In this document: one piece after another, positions 52,701 through 64,000 of the stretch | How positions within the stretch are numbered: the stretch's first letter is position 1 | Layout of the letters: every line of letters starts with the position of its first letter | NCBI GenBank assembly: GCA_029204225.1 | Contig: CM055103.1 | Coordinates: forward strand, 2,692,406 to 2,756,405 | Length of the DNA: 64,000 nucleotides | Direction of reading: 5' to 3' | Source of the DNA: Diphasiastrum complanatum | Taxonomy: Eukaryota; Streptophyta; Lycopodiopsida; Lycopodiales; Lycopodiaceae | Position numbers and translations under genes: made by a program | The notes under the pieces: generated by a model | The model's database searches: none | What the model was told of the DNA's origin: nothing | What the model saw: only the letters and a program-made list of their open reading frames with translations

Positions 52701-52883
52701 ATGGAGCCTTCATGATGCTATTAGCATGATCTTATGGAACCTACTGTAGGATGTTAATCACCCGATTGAACTTCTTGGTGCCACTCCTACTTCTCATGCC
52801 CCTTTGTGTATGTCTAGATCTAAATTGATGCAGTCCACTGCCAACTTAGCAATTTTTTGCACCGAAATTTGATTGTTCCTAGC

Positions 52884-52964
52884 TTAGAAACCCGTTCCAA
52901 CCCTTTTGGGTCGGAACATACTGTAATACCGTACCATTCGTTCCGGAACGTACTGGGTCGGAAC

Positions 52965-53029
<65 letters not shown>

Positions 53030-53637
53030 ATATGGTGTTATATGAAATTGGAATTTGTATTAGGAAGGCTTAGGATCCAACTGTAGCTAATGTGTTTTTG
53101 TTCAAAAGAGATTCAGAACTATCCTCACAATAAATTTTCAGTTTGGGCGATCGTAAAATAGAGATAGGTGGGGTGGAACAGGGAATAGATGAAATACAAG
53201 TGCTTGTAGTGTAATCATTATATGTAATCAGCAATGTAGATTGCATACTAGTAGCAGGTGCATGCAATAAATCCTGCAAGGGAGATTGTGAATGAGGTGG
53301 AACAAATGACTGAGAGGAGAATCTTGGACAGTGTGGATCTATCTGTGGGTTCTTCTAGTGGTGGGAGTGAGGAATCGCCACTACTCACAGAAGCCTTTAT
53401 GATGGCAGGAATTTTGCAACCAAGATAACCCGTTGAAGTATAATGCATACAACTGCGATCAACTATAGAACCAGAACCCAATCCCAAATGGAAGCCAAAT
53501 GTAGAGAAGGCTTAGTTGCCTGTGTCTATTAACTCTCATGATATGTTTTTATTTTCTTTGTACGAGAAAACGTATTTTTTTTATTTTTTTGGGAGTCCCG
53601 TTCCGGAACGGAACGCGTTCCGAACGGGCAACCAAGA
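52884..53637. mobile_element. hAT-like non-autonomous element, perfect 8-bp target duplication
   Basis: TTCCTAGC flanks the 754-bp unit at 52876-52883 and 53638-53645. Both ends carry CCCGTTC and repeated palindromic GTTCCGGAAC words, typical of hAT subterminal repeats; the outermost TIR is poor. Removing the unit with one duplicate leaves the flanking gypsy reading frame continuous into the reverse-transcriptase block, which confirms a real insertion. It encodes no transposase and carries a (TC)30 tract. Confidence 0.85.
52966..53025. repeat. (TC)30 microsatellite inside the hAT-like element
   Basis: 60 bp of pure TC starting right after the left subterminal GGTCGGAACG word. Confidence 0.97.
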
Positions 53638-53645
53638 TTCCTAGC

Positions 53646-53760
53646 CATAGCCCTTTTGGTGATCTTGTTTTGCTTGTTGAATATAAAAATGGCACTAGAC
53701 GACTTTGTAATGATTATTGTGCCTTGAATAAGCTCTCTATCTGCAATCAATACTGTACAG
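53646..53760 (+). pseudogene. gypsy reverse-transcriptase N-terminal motif
   Basis: SPFGDLVLLVEYKNGTRRLC followed by NDYCALNKLSI corresponds to the gypsy SP..SPVLLVKKKDG and VDYRALNKLT motifs. It is cut by the next hAT-like element. Confidence 0.8.
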
Positions 53761-53776
53761 AGGGTAAACATGTTTC

Positions 53777-54458
53777 CAATGTTTCACGAATCGCCGATTC
53801 GAACAACGAATCGCGGTTCGAATCGGCCCGATTCGAATCGGCCGGTTCGAACCGGGAAAGTTTTCGAATCAGTTTTAGAGTAAAAAGACGTTCGAATCGA
53901 TTTTCTGATCATTGCAGTAAAAATACAGTTATTTGGTAACAACAGTATATTGATAACTGTATGGTTGTAATCTATACTTTTGTAAATGTAGGGTATATGC
54001 TGTATGTACCAAGATTTTTTTATTCCCTGTATATGCTTCTATTTATAATCTGATTTGTTCAGATTCAAAGCAGCTGCAGCTCATATGCTCATGTTTCTTT
54101 GACGAAGATCACCTCCCATGTTTTATTTCTTGTTATGGATGTTTTGTTAGCATATTGTAAATTTGTACCAGATACCAGTCTACTGGGTGAAGAGTACTTG
54201 GTGAAAAGGGGATAGATCATAGAAAGGAGTTTGAACTGTAAAGATACTAAAATGGGTTGTATAAGGTAGTAACAAGTTGGAAACATATTGAAATGGGTTG
54301 TATAGGTAGTATCAGGTTGTATTACATATTTTGAATAGAATTTTTTTTTAGAGGTTCGAATCGGCCGATTTCGAACCTGTCCGGCTGATTCGAACTGATT
54401 TGAACCGGCCGAATCGGCTGATTCGAACAGCAGATTCGAATCGGCCCTCAAAACATTG
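53777..54458. mobile_element. hAT-like MITE with GATTCGAATCGGCC subterminal arrays
   Basis: The ends CAATGTTT and AAACATTG are exact inverses. The flanking 8-mers CATGTTTC (53769-53776) and CATCTTTC (54459-54466) match at 7 of 8 bases. Both flanks inside the ends hold clustered TTCGAATCGGCC words (near 53795-53865 and 54350-54445). 682 bp, no coding capacity. Termini, 8-bp duplication and clustered subterminal palindromes fit hAT. Confidence 0.8.
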
Positions 54459-54474
54459 CATCTTTCCAAGATGA

Positions 54475-54560
54475 CTGCCACGTCACCCTGCCACCTCAGC
54501 TTCACACGTGCAAGCACAGAAGGAGCAGAAAAACAGGAGAAGGCCACACTTTTTTTGGAG
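54475..54560. repeat. dispersed repeat shared with 63199-63300
   Basis: Both contain TGACTG.CAC.TCA.CCTGCCACCTCAGCTTC, then a CACRTGTG-like word, then a GGAGG tail, in the same orientation. Each is near a decayed gypsy element, so it may be an LTR piece. Confidence 0.6.
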
Positions 54561-55282
54561 GTAGGTGCTTAAACCACTGGTTCTGCTATGCATGCATCCA
54601 AGAAGCTCGATTCTTCTGTTCCTACTGATCGGACAGCTTCAAATGATGTTGATAATCACACTCATGCAAGGTCTACAAGCCAGTTTACAGCAGTATCTAT
54701 CCTATTTCATGCAAAATCTTCCAAAAACCATGTATTTTAGCAATTTTTCCAGCTTTTTCATCTACATAGGACTCATATTCACCTCATCCAACCACACACT
54801 GATCTTTATAAACTCAAAAAGACCTGAAACAGCCTTTCACAGATCTGATTTTGCTAGACAACAGCTCTTACTATCCGTCCTTAGTCAAAAACACCCAAAA
54901 ACAAGCTATTTTTGACCAAAACAAAGCCTAGAAACCAAAATCTTACCTAATCCCGATATGCAATCATTGTTTTAGTACTTGATGATTCCCTAACAGAAGT
55001 TACACTTGCTGGAAATCCACAATTACAATAAGTTATGAGAGATTCGAGCAAAAATTGAATTATTAGTGAAAAACCGTCATGAATCGCATAGAATGGATCA
55101 CAATCAATATAGCTATGGAGAACACATATACTGCTGGATCTTAGCAAAAAGCAAATGAAAACCCTAAACCCACTTACAACGCCAACTTGGAGGATTGTTC
55201 ACCACCAGGAAGAGAGAAATTATAGCTTCCTACCAAAAAATCAACAAAGCTCACCAACTCCCAATCCTTCAACCTTCGTAAG
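54561..55282. other. unassigned; possible leader of a minus-strand gypsy
   Basis: Sequence left of the primer-like site at 55283. No gag motif could be read. Confidence 0.3.
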
Positions 55283-55298
55283 CCTTGCTCTGATAGCA
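55283..55298 (-). other. degenerate initiator-Met primer site
   Basis: The minus strand TGCTATCAGAGCAAGG matches TGGTATCAGAGCCAGG with two differences, and is followed, as at 40.4 kb, by CTTACG. It suggests a second gypsy remnant of the same lineage here. Confidence 0.4.
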
Positions 55299-56805
55299 CT
55301 ATAAGGAGAAGCACCTCAAGATCTTGCTTACAAGACATGCACACAAAGGAATACCAGTGGAGCCAAACCACCCAACCGAGTAAAAGCTATTGATCAAGTC
55401 CAATAGCATCACCCCCAAGGCACATGATAGAATACTGATGCAGAGAGAGAGAATTGGCAATCAATCACATGGTAAGGAATGGTAGTAGGGCAAGTTTCCA
55501 CAAGGGTAGATAGCCCATGTAGTGCCAATGCAAGCCTACTGCATTCCGATACATGCAAGTCAACTCACGCCCCCTCATCAAGGGGACACCTCTTGCTCAA
55601 ATGAAAACGATGCCCTCCCTTCAACAAATTTAGCCTCCTAGATGTGAATCATTGCCTCCCCAACATAGCTACAAAAGGAAAAATCTTTGCTAACGAAAAA
55701 GTGTTGCCCTCACCCAACGTAGCTAGAATGGAAAGATTGCATCCTCCTTACCAACCAATAGAAAACACTCAACCAAAGAGCTGCCCCTCTTCAATCGCAC
55801 CTTCTCATGCACTACATTTCTATCACTTCTTTGAAATTGAAGGGCCTAACATTATCACTTCACTTTTGTTGGTTATACTTCATTACTATGTCTGGTAGCT
55901 TAAGCATCAAAATTGAGCTATTATTTGAAATCAATTTTGTGACTTATATCTTGAGAGATATTAACCGCTACAGTAACAAATTAGATATGCAAGTTTGCTC
56001 TTCTTGAGATAATCACCATGTTGTGCCTTACATAGGTCTCAGTACTTAAAACGAGAAGATGATGTTGCTAAGCTGAAGCATTTCTTTCCAAGAAAGATGC
56101 TTGTCTTGCATATTATTGGCGATAAAGCTGATAAAAACCTGATAAAATTATAGGAGGGCTTCTCAAGTTTTGGAACAAGGGTGCATTAATATGTACATGA
56201 AGAACTAACATGGCTTCTAACAATTTCTCTTTGAAAGCAACTCTTTTTAAGATGTAGGTGTCCTTTTTACAACTATATGTTACAAAACACCAAAATCATT
56301 TGACGCCACTCACAAACTTGAAAAATGTAAATTGATTACATGAATGCATTATGCAACACTACTTTCACTTAGACAATGGACATAATCCAAAAGAAAGATG
56401 GAAGCACAAAAATTATCTTGGTATTTTCATGACACATTGGTACTATAAGGTAGTCTCAATTAAGTTTTTAACATAGGAGAAACTGACTTTTACCAGACAA
56501 TCACTCCTATAAAATAACTTAGAATAAGCCATTAATATAAGAACTAACCATACTGTGAAATCAATTGTATAGCAGTTTTTTCACCGATTCCAACAACACC
56601 TGCAAACATCCACCATGCCCATCAGCTTGACATTGCCATTTCAAAAAAAAATGCTACAACCAAAAAATATTTAACATTTTTCCTACCTTAAGAAATCTTA
56701 ACAAATGCATGGGCTTGAACTTTTAAGACTTTGTTGATCAAGCATCATCAATAATCAACAATCACGGGAGAAACAAGATTACATTCTGCTGATTGAGTTT
56801 GCATA
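55299..56805. other. no recognisable gene
   Basis: AT-rich with short frames only. It may include unreadable gypsy pol between reverse transcriptase and integrase. Confidence 0.4.
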
Positions 56806-57420
56806 CATTAGTAGAAAGCATTCTGCTATTGGTTACAGTCCTTTTATGCTTATGTATGGTTTTCAACCTACATCTTCGGTAATTTGTAGCGAAACCAGAT
56901 AAGATCCAGAAGGTTGTGGATTTCCTACATGATATGCAAGAAATGTTGCAAGTGGCAAAGGACAGTATCCATAGTGCTTAGGACAGAGCTAAGCACTATT
57001 CCGATCCTAAGAGATCTCCCAAAGATGTTAAAATTGATGACTGGGTATATCTTGAAATTCCAAAAGATTCTAGGACATTACGTATCGGAAAGCATTATAA
57101 ACTGTCTACCTAATTATGTGGACCGTTTAGTATTGTATAAAAAATTGGTTCTTTAGCTTATGAATTAGATCTTCAAGGAAAATCTACTACACACCCAGTG
57201 TTTCATGTGAGGCAGCTAAAATTAAGTTTACATGAAGGTGATACAGTTGGATCTAATGAGGATTTATTACATTTTGTAGATTTATCTCTGAGTGTACCTT
57301 TGGAACTTGGGAAAGTGCTCAAAAGCAAAGATGAACAATGGAAGAATCATTTTATCTCTATCAATAGTATTAAAAGTACTTTTGGGGATTCACCTAGCTT
57401 GCATGGGAAAATGTATAGGT
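56806..57420 (+). pseudogene. gypsy integrase C-terminus and post-integrase region
   Basis: SRKHSAIGYSPFMLMYGFQP is the end of the integrase core (usual form STGYSPFEVVYG). After several stops, SLAYELDLQGKSTTHPVFHV then RQLKLSL matches the conserved YRL.LP....HPVFHVSQLK segment before a chromodomain-like tail. Confidence 0.8.
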
Positions 57421-57509
57421 GAGGTTGGAGCCTTTATATCCTAGTAGGAACTCGCCCTCCTACCATCTGAGATTATCGAGGAAATGGGTGTGGTAGGCTT
57501 ACTTCCTTG

Positions 57510-57890
<381 letters not shown>

Positions 57891-58078
57891 AAGCTTTATT
57901 AATGTCTTTTCCATGCCAAAAGGCATATAAGACTAATGAAGTACATGTCATGTATGTGGTAACCATGGGAGCGTATAAAAACGTCTCCAAACTGTAATAA
58001 AGAAAACATCTAGTGTAAACTAAAATAGACACGTATGCGAGAGTGCGCATAATAATCATATGTATCTAGGGTAAGATG

Positions 58079-58690
58079 TCAAGGCTGTGTTGCTGCTGCT
58101 GTGTTGATCCTGCAAAAAGATGTAATGCGAGCCACAGAATGGGAAAGCACTGGAGCCTGTCGGCGGCGTCTATGAACATGAGCACGTGCATGTGTAGTAG
58201 TACACCTCTGCGTAGAATGTCTAGTAATCCTGGTGGTAACATGATGGTGGGAGGTACACTGTCTCTGATCTCTATGAGCATGAGAGCGGCCATCATCCTC
58301 GTCGTCATCATCATCATAATCCTCATCCTCAGGTACTAAATCACGTGATCTCCGTCTAGTAAAGAACGAAGTAATCAATGGCTGTGAGGTAAAATGCTGG
58401 GGTGTCTTGTATAAATCTCTCCGTAGTCTGGACATCTCGTGTACCATCAGAGTGACACACCGTGGGTCATCATAAGCTATGAGAGAGCGTAGAGTGGTAG
58501 GCATCTCTCGGAACAGGCAATGATATCGCCTTCTGATCTCATAATATACAGGGCACCTAAATATAAAGTGCTCCTCAGACTCCACCTCACCTAGAGAGCA
58601 GAACTGGCATATCCGCTCCTCTCTGGGAATACCGTGAAACCTCCCAGTCTCAATAGCTAGCTAATGAGAGGACACCCTGAGCTGCCCCAA
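58079..58690 (-). pseudogene. LINE C-terminal zinc-binding region
   Basis: The minus strand reads ETGRFHGIPREERICQFCSL then GEVESEEHFIFRCPVYYEIR. This is the C-X2-C...H...C module downstream of many plant LINE reverse transcriptases. A stop lies just upstream. The following acidic and basic tail is unassigned. Confidence 0.75.
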
Positions 58691-59043
58691 TGTTAATCTG
58701 AGGCAATGTGATAGTCCCGAGTCCAAGTAGCGCGGCATGACCGGGGTCCCTGATGCATCTAGCTCCAAGAAATGAGTCCGGTAGAAAGTTGGCTTAACCC
58801 CTAACTGGTTACGCCAAGTCCGCTCTAGATATGTGCGATAAAGGAAGCGTCTGATACCTGTATGTATAGCCTATCTATCTCTGGTAACGCCTGTATCCTC
58901 TATATATAGGTGATAAGCTGAAGAACTGCCTCGATCTGTATAGGTGGAACTACAAACTCGGCCAGGAGAATCTCATGTGGGAAAGAAGGCTTCGCCCGAA
59001 TCAACCGAGCTAGCATGGTGGTCTGTAATCGTGAGAGACTGGC

Positions 59044-60921
<1,878 letters not shown>

Positions 60922-62532
60922 TTATGTTCTTTGTTGATAAATTAAGCTTAGATTGCCTGTGAGAACATATGTCCTCAACATGTCTTCCATAGTCCGATTA
61001 GTTCTTTCCGTTTGGCCATCTGATTTAAGATGATTAGGAGAACTAAAACTAAGAGAAGTTTCCAGTTTATGGAATACTACCGACCAGAAGTGATCTATGA
61101 ACTTAGGATCTCTATCACTCACAATGTCACTGGCAGTCCATACGACCGAAATAATCTTTCAACAAAGATCTGGGCTAATTCAGAAACCTTGATAGTTGAC
61201 TTAACTAGTACGAATGCAACTAACTTAGTTAATCTGTCTACTACAACCCATATAGAATCATTTTCGATTGGGTCTTTAGAAGCCCAACCACAAAGTTCAT
61301 CGATATACTCGCCCATCTCTTATCAGGGATATCCAATGAATGCAACAAACCACCAACCTTAATGCATTCAACCTTAGCTAGTTGATAGTTGCATTTAACC
61401 ACGTATGACTCGACATATGGCTTGAGTTTTGGCCAATCAACTCTCTTTTGACCAAGTCAAGAGTCCTGTGTATATCGAGATGTTCTGCACAGGGTATGGC
61501 ATGACATTCAAACAAAATATTGCGTTTGAGCTCATCGTCCTCTAGGACAAAAACTTTCCCATTCCCAAATAGCAATCCATCTCGAATGGTAAACTCATCC
61601 ACAATCTTCTTATCTTTTTTTGTTAGTTGAGACCCCTGTGAACTCGTCTCAACGTTGTCCTCATTTCTTCCGATCCGAACAATGTTTCAAATACGACCAA
61701 AATGAGAATCATTTTCATATGTTTCTCTGATCGAAAGACCGTTCCGTAGAAATCTGGGTGAAAGACAGTTCATTGAGTTCACCAATCTGACTAAGAGCAT
61801 CCTCAACTTGATTAGAACTGCCTCTTATATAATGGATTTCATGATCGAATTCTTGCATCAATTCGGCCCATCAAGCTTTCCTATCCCGAAGATCATGCCG
61901 ATTACAAAAGTACTTAAGAGGCTGGTGATCCATATACACTATAAAATTACTACCATACAAGTAGTGTCTCCGGGTTTCAAGTGCATGGATAGCTATAAAT
62001 AATTCTTTTTTCTATGTAGTGTAATGCAACTTTGACCAGTGGAATTCTTGCTTTCAAAAACTAGTGGCCTATCATTCTGTAATAGAATTGCTCCAATTGC
62101 AATATCACTTGTGTCAGTTCTCACGACGTAAGGTAGATCTGGATCTGCAATCTGTAAAACGGGAGCCGAAAGAATTAGGGTCTTAAGTTTCTCAAAACTC
62201 TAATTCAATTCCTCATTCCATACAACAGGCGGATTAGGTTGATTCCACTTTTTCTTTTTGTTAACTATCCCTTTTGTCAGATTATTGAGCGGTGCCACCG
62301 ACTTGACGATCCAGTCCTCCACAACTTCAAGCTTTTTCTACTTCTCCCCCGAGTAAGAGTCAGGCTGGAATCCAAGATTTGGAGAAGACAAAAGTTTCAC
62401 TTGGTTCAACAGAACCTCCATCTGCTGATCTCCCAAATTATTCCGATGATTCATACCATCAAGAGCATTACTCAATTGCTGGCAAATCTGCATGTACGAA
62501 GGTACAACATAATTTGCGGCTTCTTCAGTCAT
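60922..62532 (-). pseudogene. Ty3/gypsy gag-like start, RNase H and integrase, decayed
   Basis: On the minus strand: a possible gag start at 62532 (MTEEAANYVVPSYMQICQQL). RNase H follows near 62200-62030 (PVLQIADPDLPYVVRTDTSD, LVFESKNSTGQSCITLHREK). The integrase HHCC zinc finger is near 61560-61440 (FECHAIPCAEHLDIHRTLDL). The integrase core has WVVVDRLTKLVAF near 61240 and SDRDPKFIDHFWSVVFHKLE near 61120, then ERTNRTMEDMLR. Reverse transcriptase is missing between gag and RNase H. Multiple stops and shifts occur. Confidence 0.8.
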
Positions 62533-63198
62533 CCTGAATTATCTATAACAAGAAATGACTTATCACTATTCTTAACCTTTAGTTAAATATACAATGACCA
62601 ATTTCGACTGATGTTAACTCTCAGTCAAATCAATAATTTAATGTCATTTCATAGACAATTCGAAAATTTGAGAAAAACTGAAAATTTTATATTTTAAAAA
62701 TTTATTTTTTCTAAAATTTTATGTAACCTAAAAATTCGACAAAAATTACAATCAATACAAAGGCAATTAAAATCGAAAAAACGACATACTGTTCGATTCC
62801 TAATGTCACTACCATAATGTCAATCCAACATGCAACGCATATACGACATAAACTGTAAAATGTCATTACGGAATTCTTTTACGTAAAATCCCGTTCTACG
62901 AAATCAGTCAGCCATTAACACTAATTTATGACCAAACCGTTAGAGCACACGCATATGACCACTCAAAACAACTGTAGGTCCTTCATGCATGTCCAAAACA
63001 CTAACAGAATCACCATGCAACAAATCTCCAAAGCACAGTACGTCAAAGTTGGAAAAAAGCAAACATGCATTAGAACATTTCACGATTTTGACAATTTTAC
63101 TCACAAAATTGTCACAATTTCAAACGACCATAACTTGAACTACAATGCACCAAATTGGTCGCTGTAAAGCACAGTATAGAGGGAGGACAAGTTTCCGA
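62533..63198. other. no recognisable gene
   Basis: Probably leader of the decayed gypsy to the left. No primer site was found. Confidence 0.4.
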
Positions 63199-63300
63199 GC
63201 TGACTGTCACCTCATCCTGCCACCTCAGCTTCGCATGTGTGAGAACAAAACGTCTAAAAATTCTGTAGGAGGGCGCACTTTTCCAAGGAGGTTCTTTGTA
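63199..63300. repeat. dispersed repeat shared with 54475-54560
   Basis: Second copy of the CCTGCCACCTCAGCTTC-containing repeat, same orientation. Confidence 0.6.
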
Positions 63301-63366
63301 AAGTCACCCCAAAGAGGCTTTACCAACAGTCTCTAACAATCCATTAGAGTTCCGTGAAGCCTTCAA

Positions 63367-63861
63367 TTAGGTCCAGAGATGCAATACGGGCTGAGAACAA
63401 AGATTTTCTACCTTTTGGGAGGGTGCACTAGCTACAGCTGGGGGTGCATGAGGCAGAACTGTCTGAGGGGCAAAGGGACCGGAGGAGGATGCACTCCCTC
63501 TCCTCGTGCGTGCCAGCCAAGCAGGCAGCAACTCTGGGTTAGTCACATAAGGAGCGGTGCAAAATCGGAGAACGCCCTCCGAAATGGTGTTCTCCCCTGC
63601 CACGAGCCGCGGCCCGTAGGTGTCCAGTAGTCGCTGCCTGTCGGGGACGGTCATGCTGCCACAAGGGGCAGCATTCAAGGTGGCACCATTTTTGGCGCCT
63701 GCACCGAGCAGATGGCCTTTAAGGCGAGTGAGGGATGCAGCAAACTCGACGAGACAGTATCGGCAGCGCACGATCTTCTGACCGGTCTTGTTGGCCTTGT
63801 CGGCAACCCGCCTGACAATGTCTACCTCGTCCCACAGACCGGAAAGGTCGGATTGCACCAT
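63367..63861 (-). CDS. BED-type zinc-finger protein, probable hAT-derived
   Basis: An open frame of 164 residues. A BED-like finger spans about residues 30-60: IVRCRYCLVEFAASLTRLKG then HLLGAGAKNGATLNAAPC, with the C-X2-C...H pattern of plant hAT transposases. A conserved-looking block (VPDRQRLLDTYGPRL) and a Pro/Ala-rich tail (PQTVLPHAPPAVASAPSQ) follow, ending in a TGA/TAG-type stop at 63367. The base composition is much more GC-rich than its neighbours, which suggests recent arrival or an outlying origin. No transposase core follows within the window to the left, so it is either a truncated hAT, a first exon, or a small BED gene. Confidence 0.55.
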   Translation of the reverse strand: MVQSDLSGLWDEVDIVRRVADKANKTGQKIVRCRYCLVEFAASLTRLKGHLLGAGAKNGATLNAAPCGSMTVPDRQRLLDTYGPRLVAGENTISEGVLRFCTAPYVTNPELLPAWLARTRRGSASSSGPFAPQTVLPHAPPAVASAPSQKVENLCSQPVLHLWT

Positions 63862-64000
63862 TGCAGATGAAATGAGGGATGGATTGCTGGAAAAAAAACA
63901 GCAGGGTTCACTGTTGGAGAGACGCTGAAAATGGGCGAATGCAGGGCAAAGGAAATCAGATGCAAGGCAGGGCGTTGCGTGGGCGATGGGCGACGCAAGG

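Larger units (their letters stand above)
51413..57420 (+). mobile_element. decayed Ty3/gypsy element with inserted DNA transposons
   Basis: Plus-strand gypsy blocks appear in the correct order over 6 kb: gag (51413-52110), a reverse-transcriptase motif (53646-53760) and the integrase end with post-integrase region (56806-57420). Two hAT-like insertions (52884-53637 and 53777-54458) split it. All blocks have stops or shifts. Parts of reverse transcriptase, RNase H and integrase core are missing or unreadable. LTRs were not found. Confidence 0.7.

Overview
The window is nuclear DNA of a land plant with a large, repeat-rich genome. The evidence is one clearly spliced plant cell-wall gene (GH17 plus X8 domain), plant-type Ty1/copia and Ty3/gypsy elements primed by initiator tRNA-Met, hAT transposase remains, LINEs, and unusually long (GA)n/(CT)n tracts (up to about 163 bp). 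The species cannot be fixed from the sequence. Most of the 64 kb is transposon-derived, and single-copy-looking host sequence is a small minority.

Layout, left to right. 1-4.6 kb: unrecognised sequence, a broken acidic reading frame at the edge, and a tRNA-Asp-like primer site with a possible LTR. 4.6-10.9 kb: a complete minus-strand copia element with two 863-bp LTRs, a 5-bp target duplication (AGTCA), an intact 1212-residue pol-bearing frame and a damaged gag. 13.3-15.4 kb: the one confident host gene, a four-exon GPI-anchored beta-1,3-glucanase on the plus strand. 15.4-23 kb: mostly unrecognised sequence with very long microsatellites, an inverted-repeat-bounded unit (19361-19997) and a 24-bp tandem array. 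23.3-23.7 kb: tail of a gypsy integrase.

24.6-31.9 kb: a copia nest. A plus-strand element has a gag-only minus-strand copia (24996-28521) sitting in its leader, and ends at an inverted junction with further copia debris. 34.4 kb: one exon-like island. 35.2-43.35 kb: interleaved LINE and gypsy sequence, all on the minus strand, in which a LINE 3' end and its flank occur on both sides of a gypsy gag-pol body. 43.7-45.4 kb: decayed hAT transposase. 46.0-50.1 kb: several small exon-like islands on the minus strand with consistent splice phases, probably a host gene I cannot name.

51.4-57.4 kb: a decayed plus-strand gypsy element carrying two hAT-like non-autonomous insertions, one with a perfect 8-bp target duplication. 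57.5-59.9 kb: LINE pieces joined head to tail through (TC)n tracts. 60.9-62.5 kb: a decayed minus-strand gypsy. 63.4-63.9 kb: a BED zinc-finger reading frame.

There is no operon or pathway here. Apart from the glucanase and the possible minus-strand gene(s), the story is nested transposition. The three most interesting patterns are the LINE/(TC)n association, a LINE apparently carried in gypsy LTRs, and repeated CACACGTGTG palindromes in copia LTRs.
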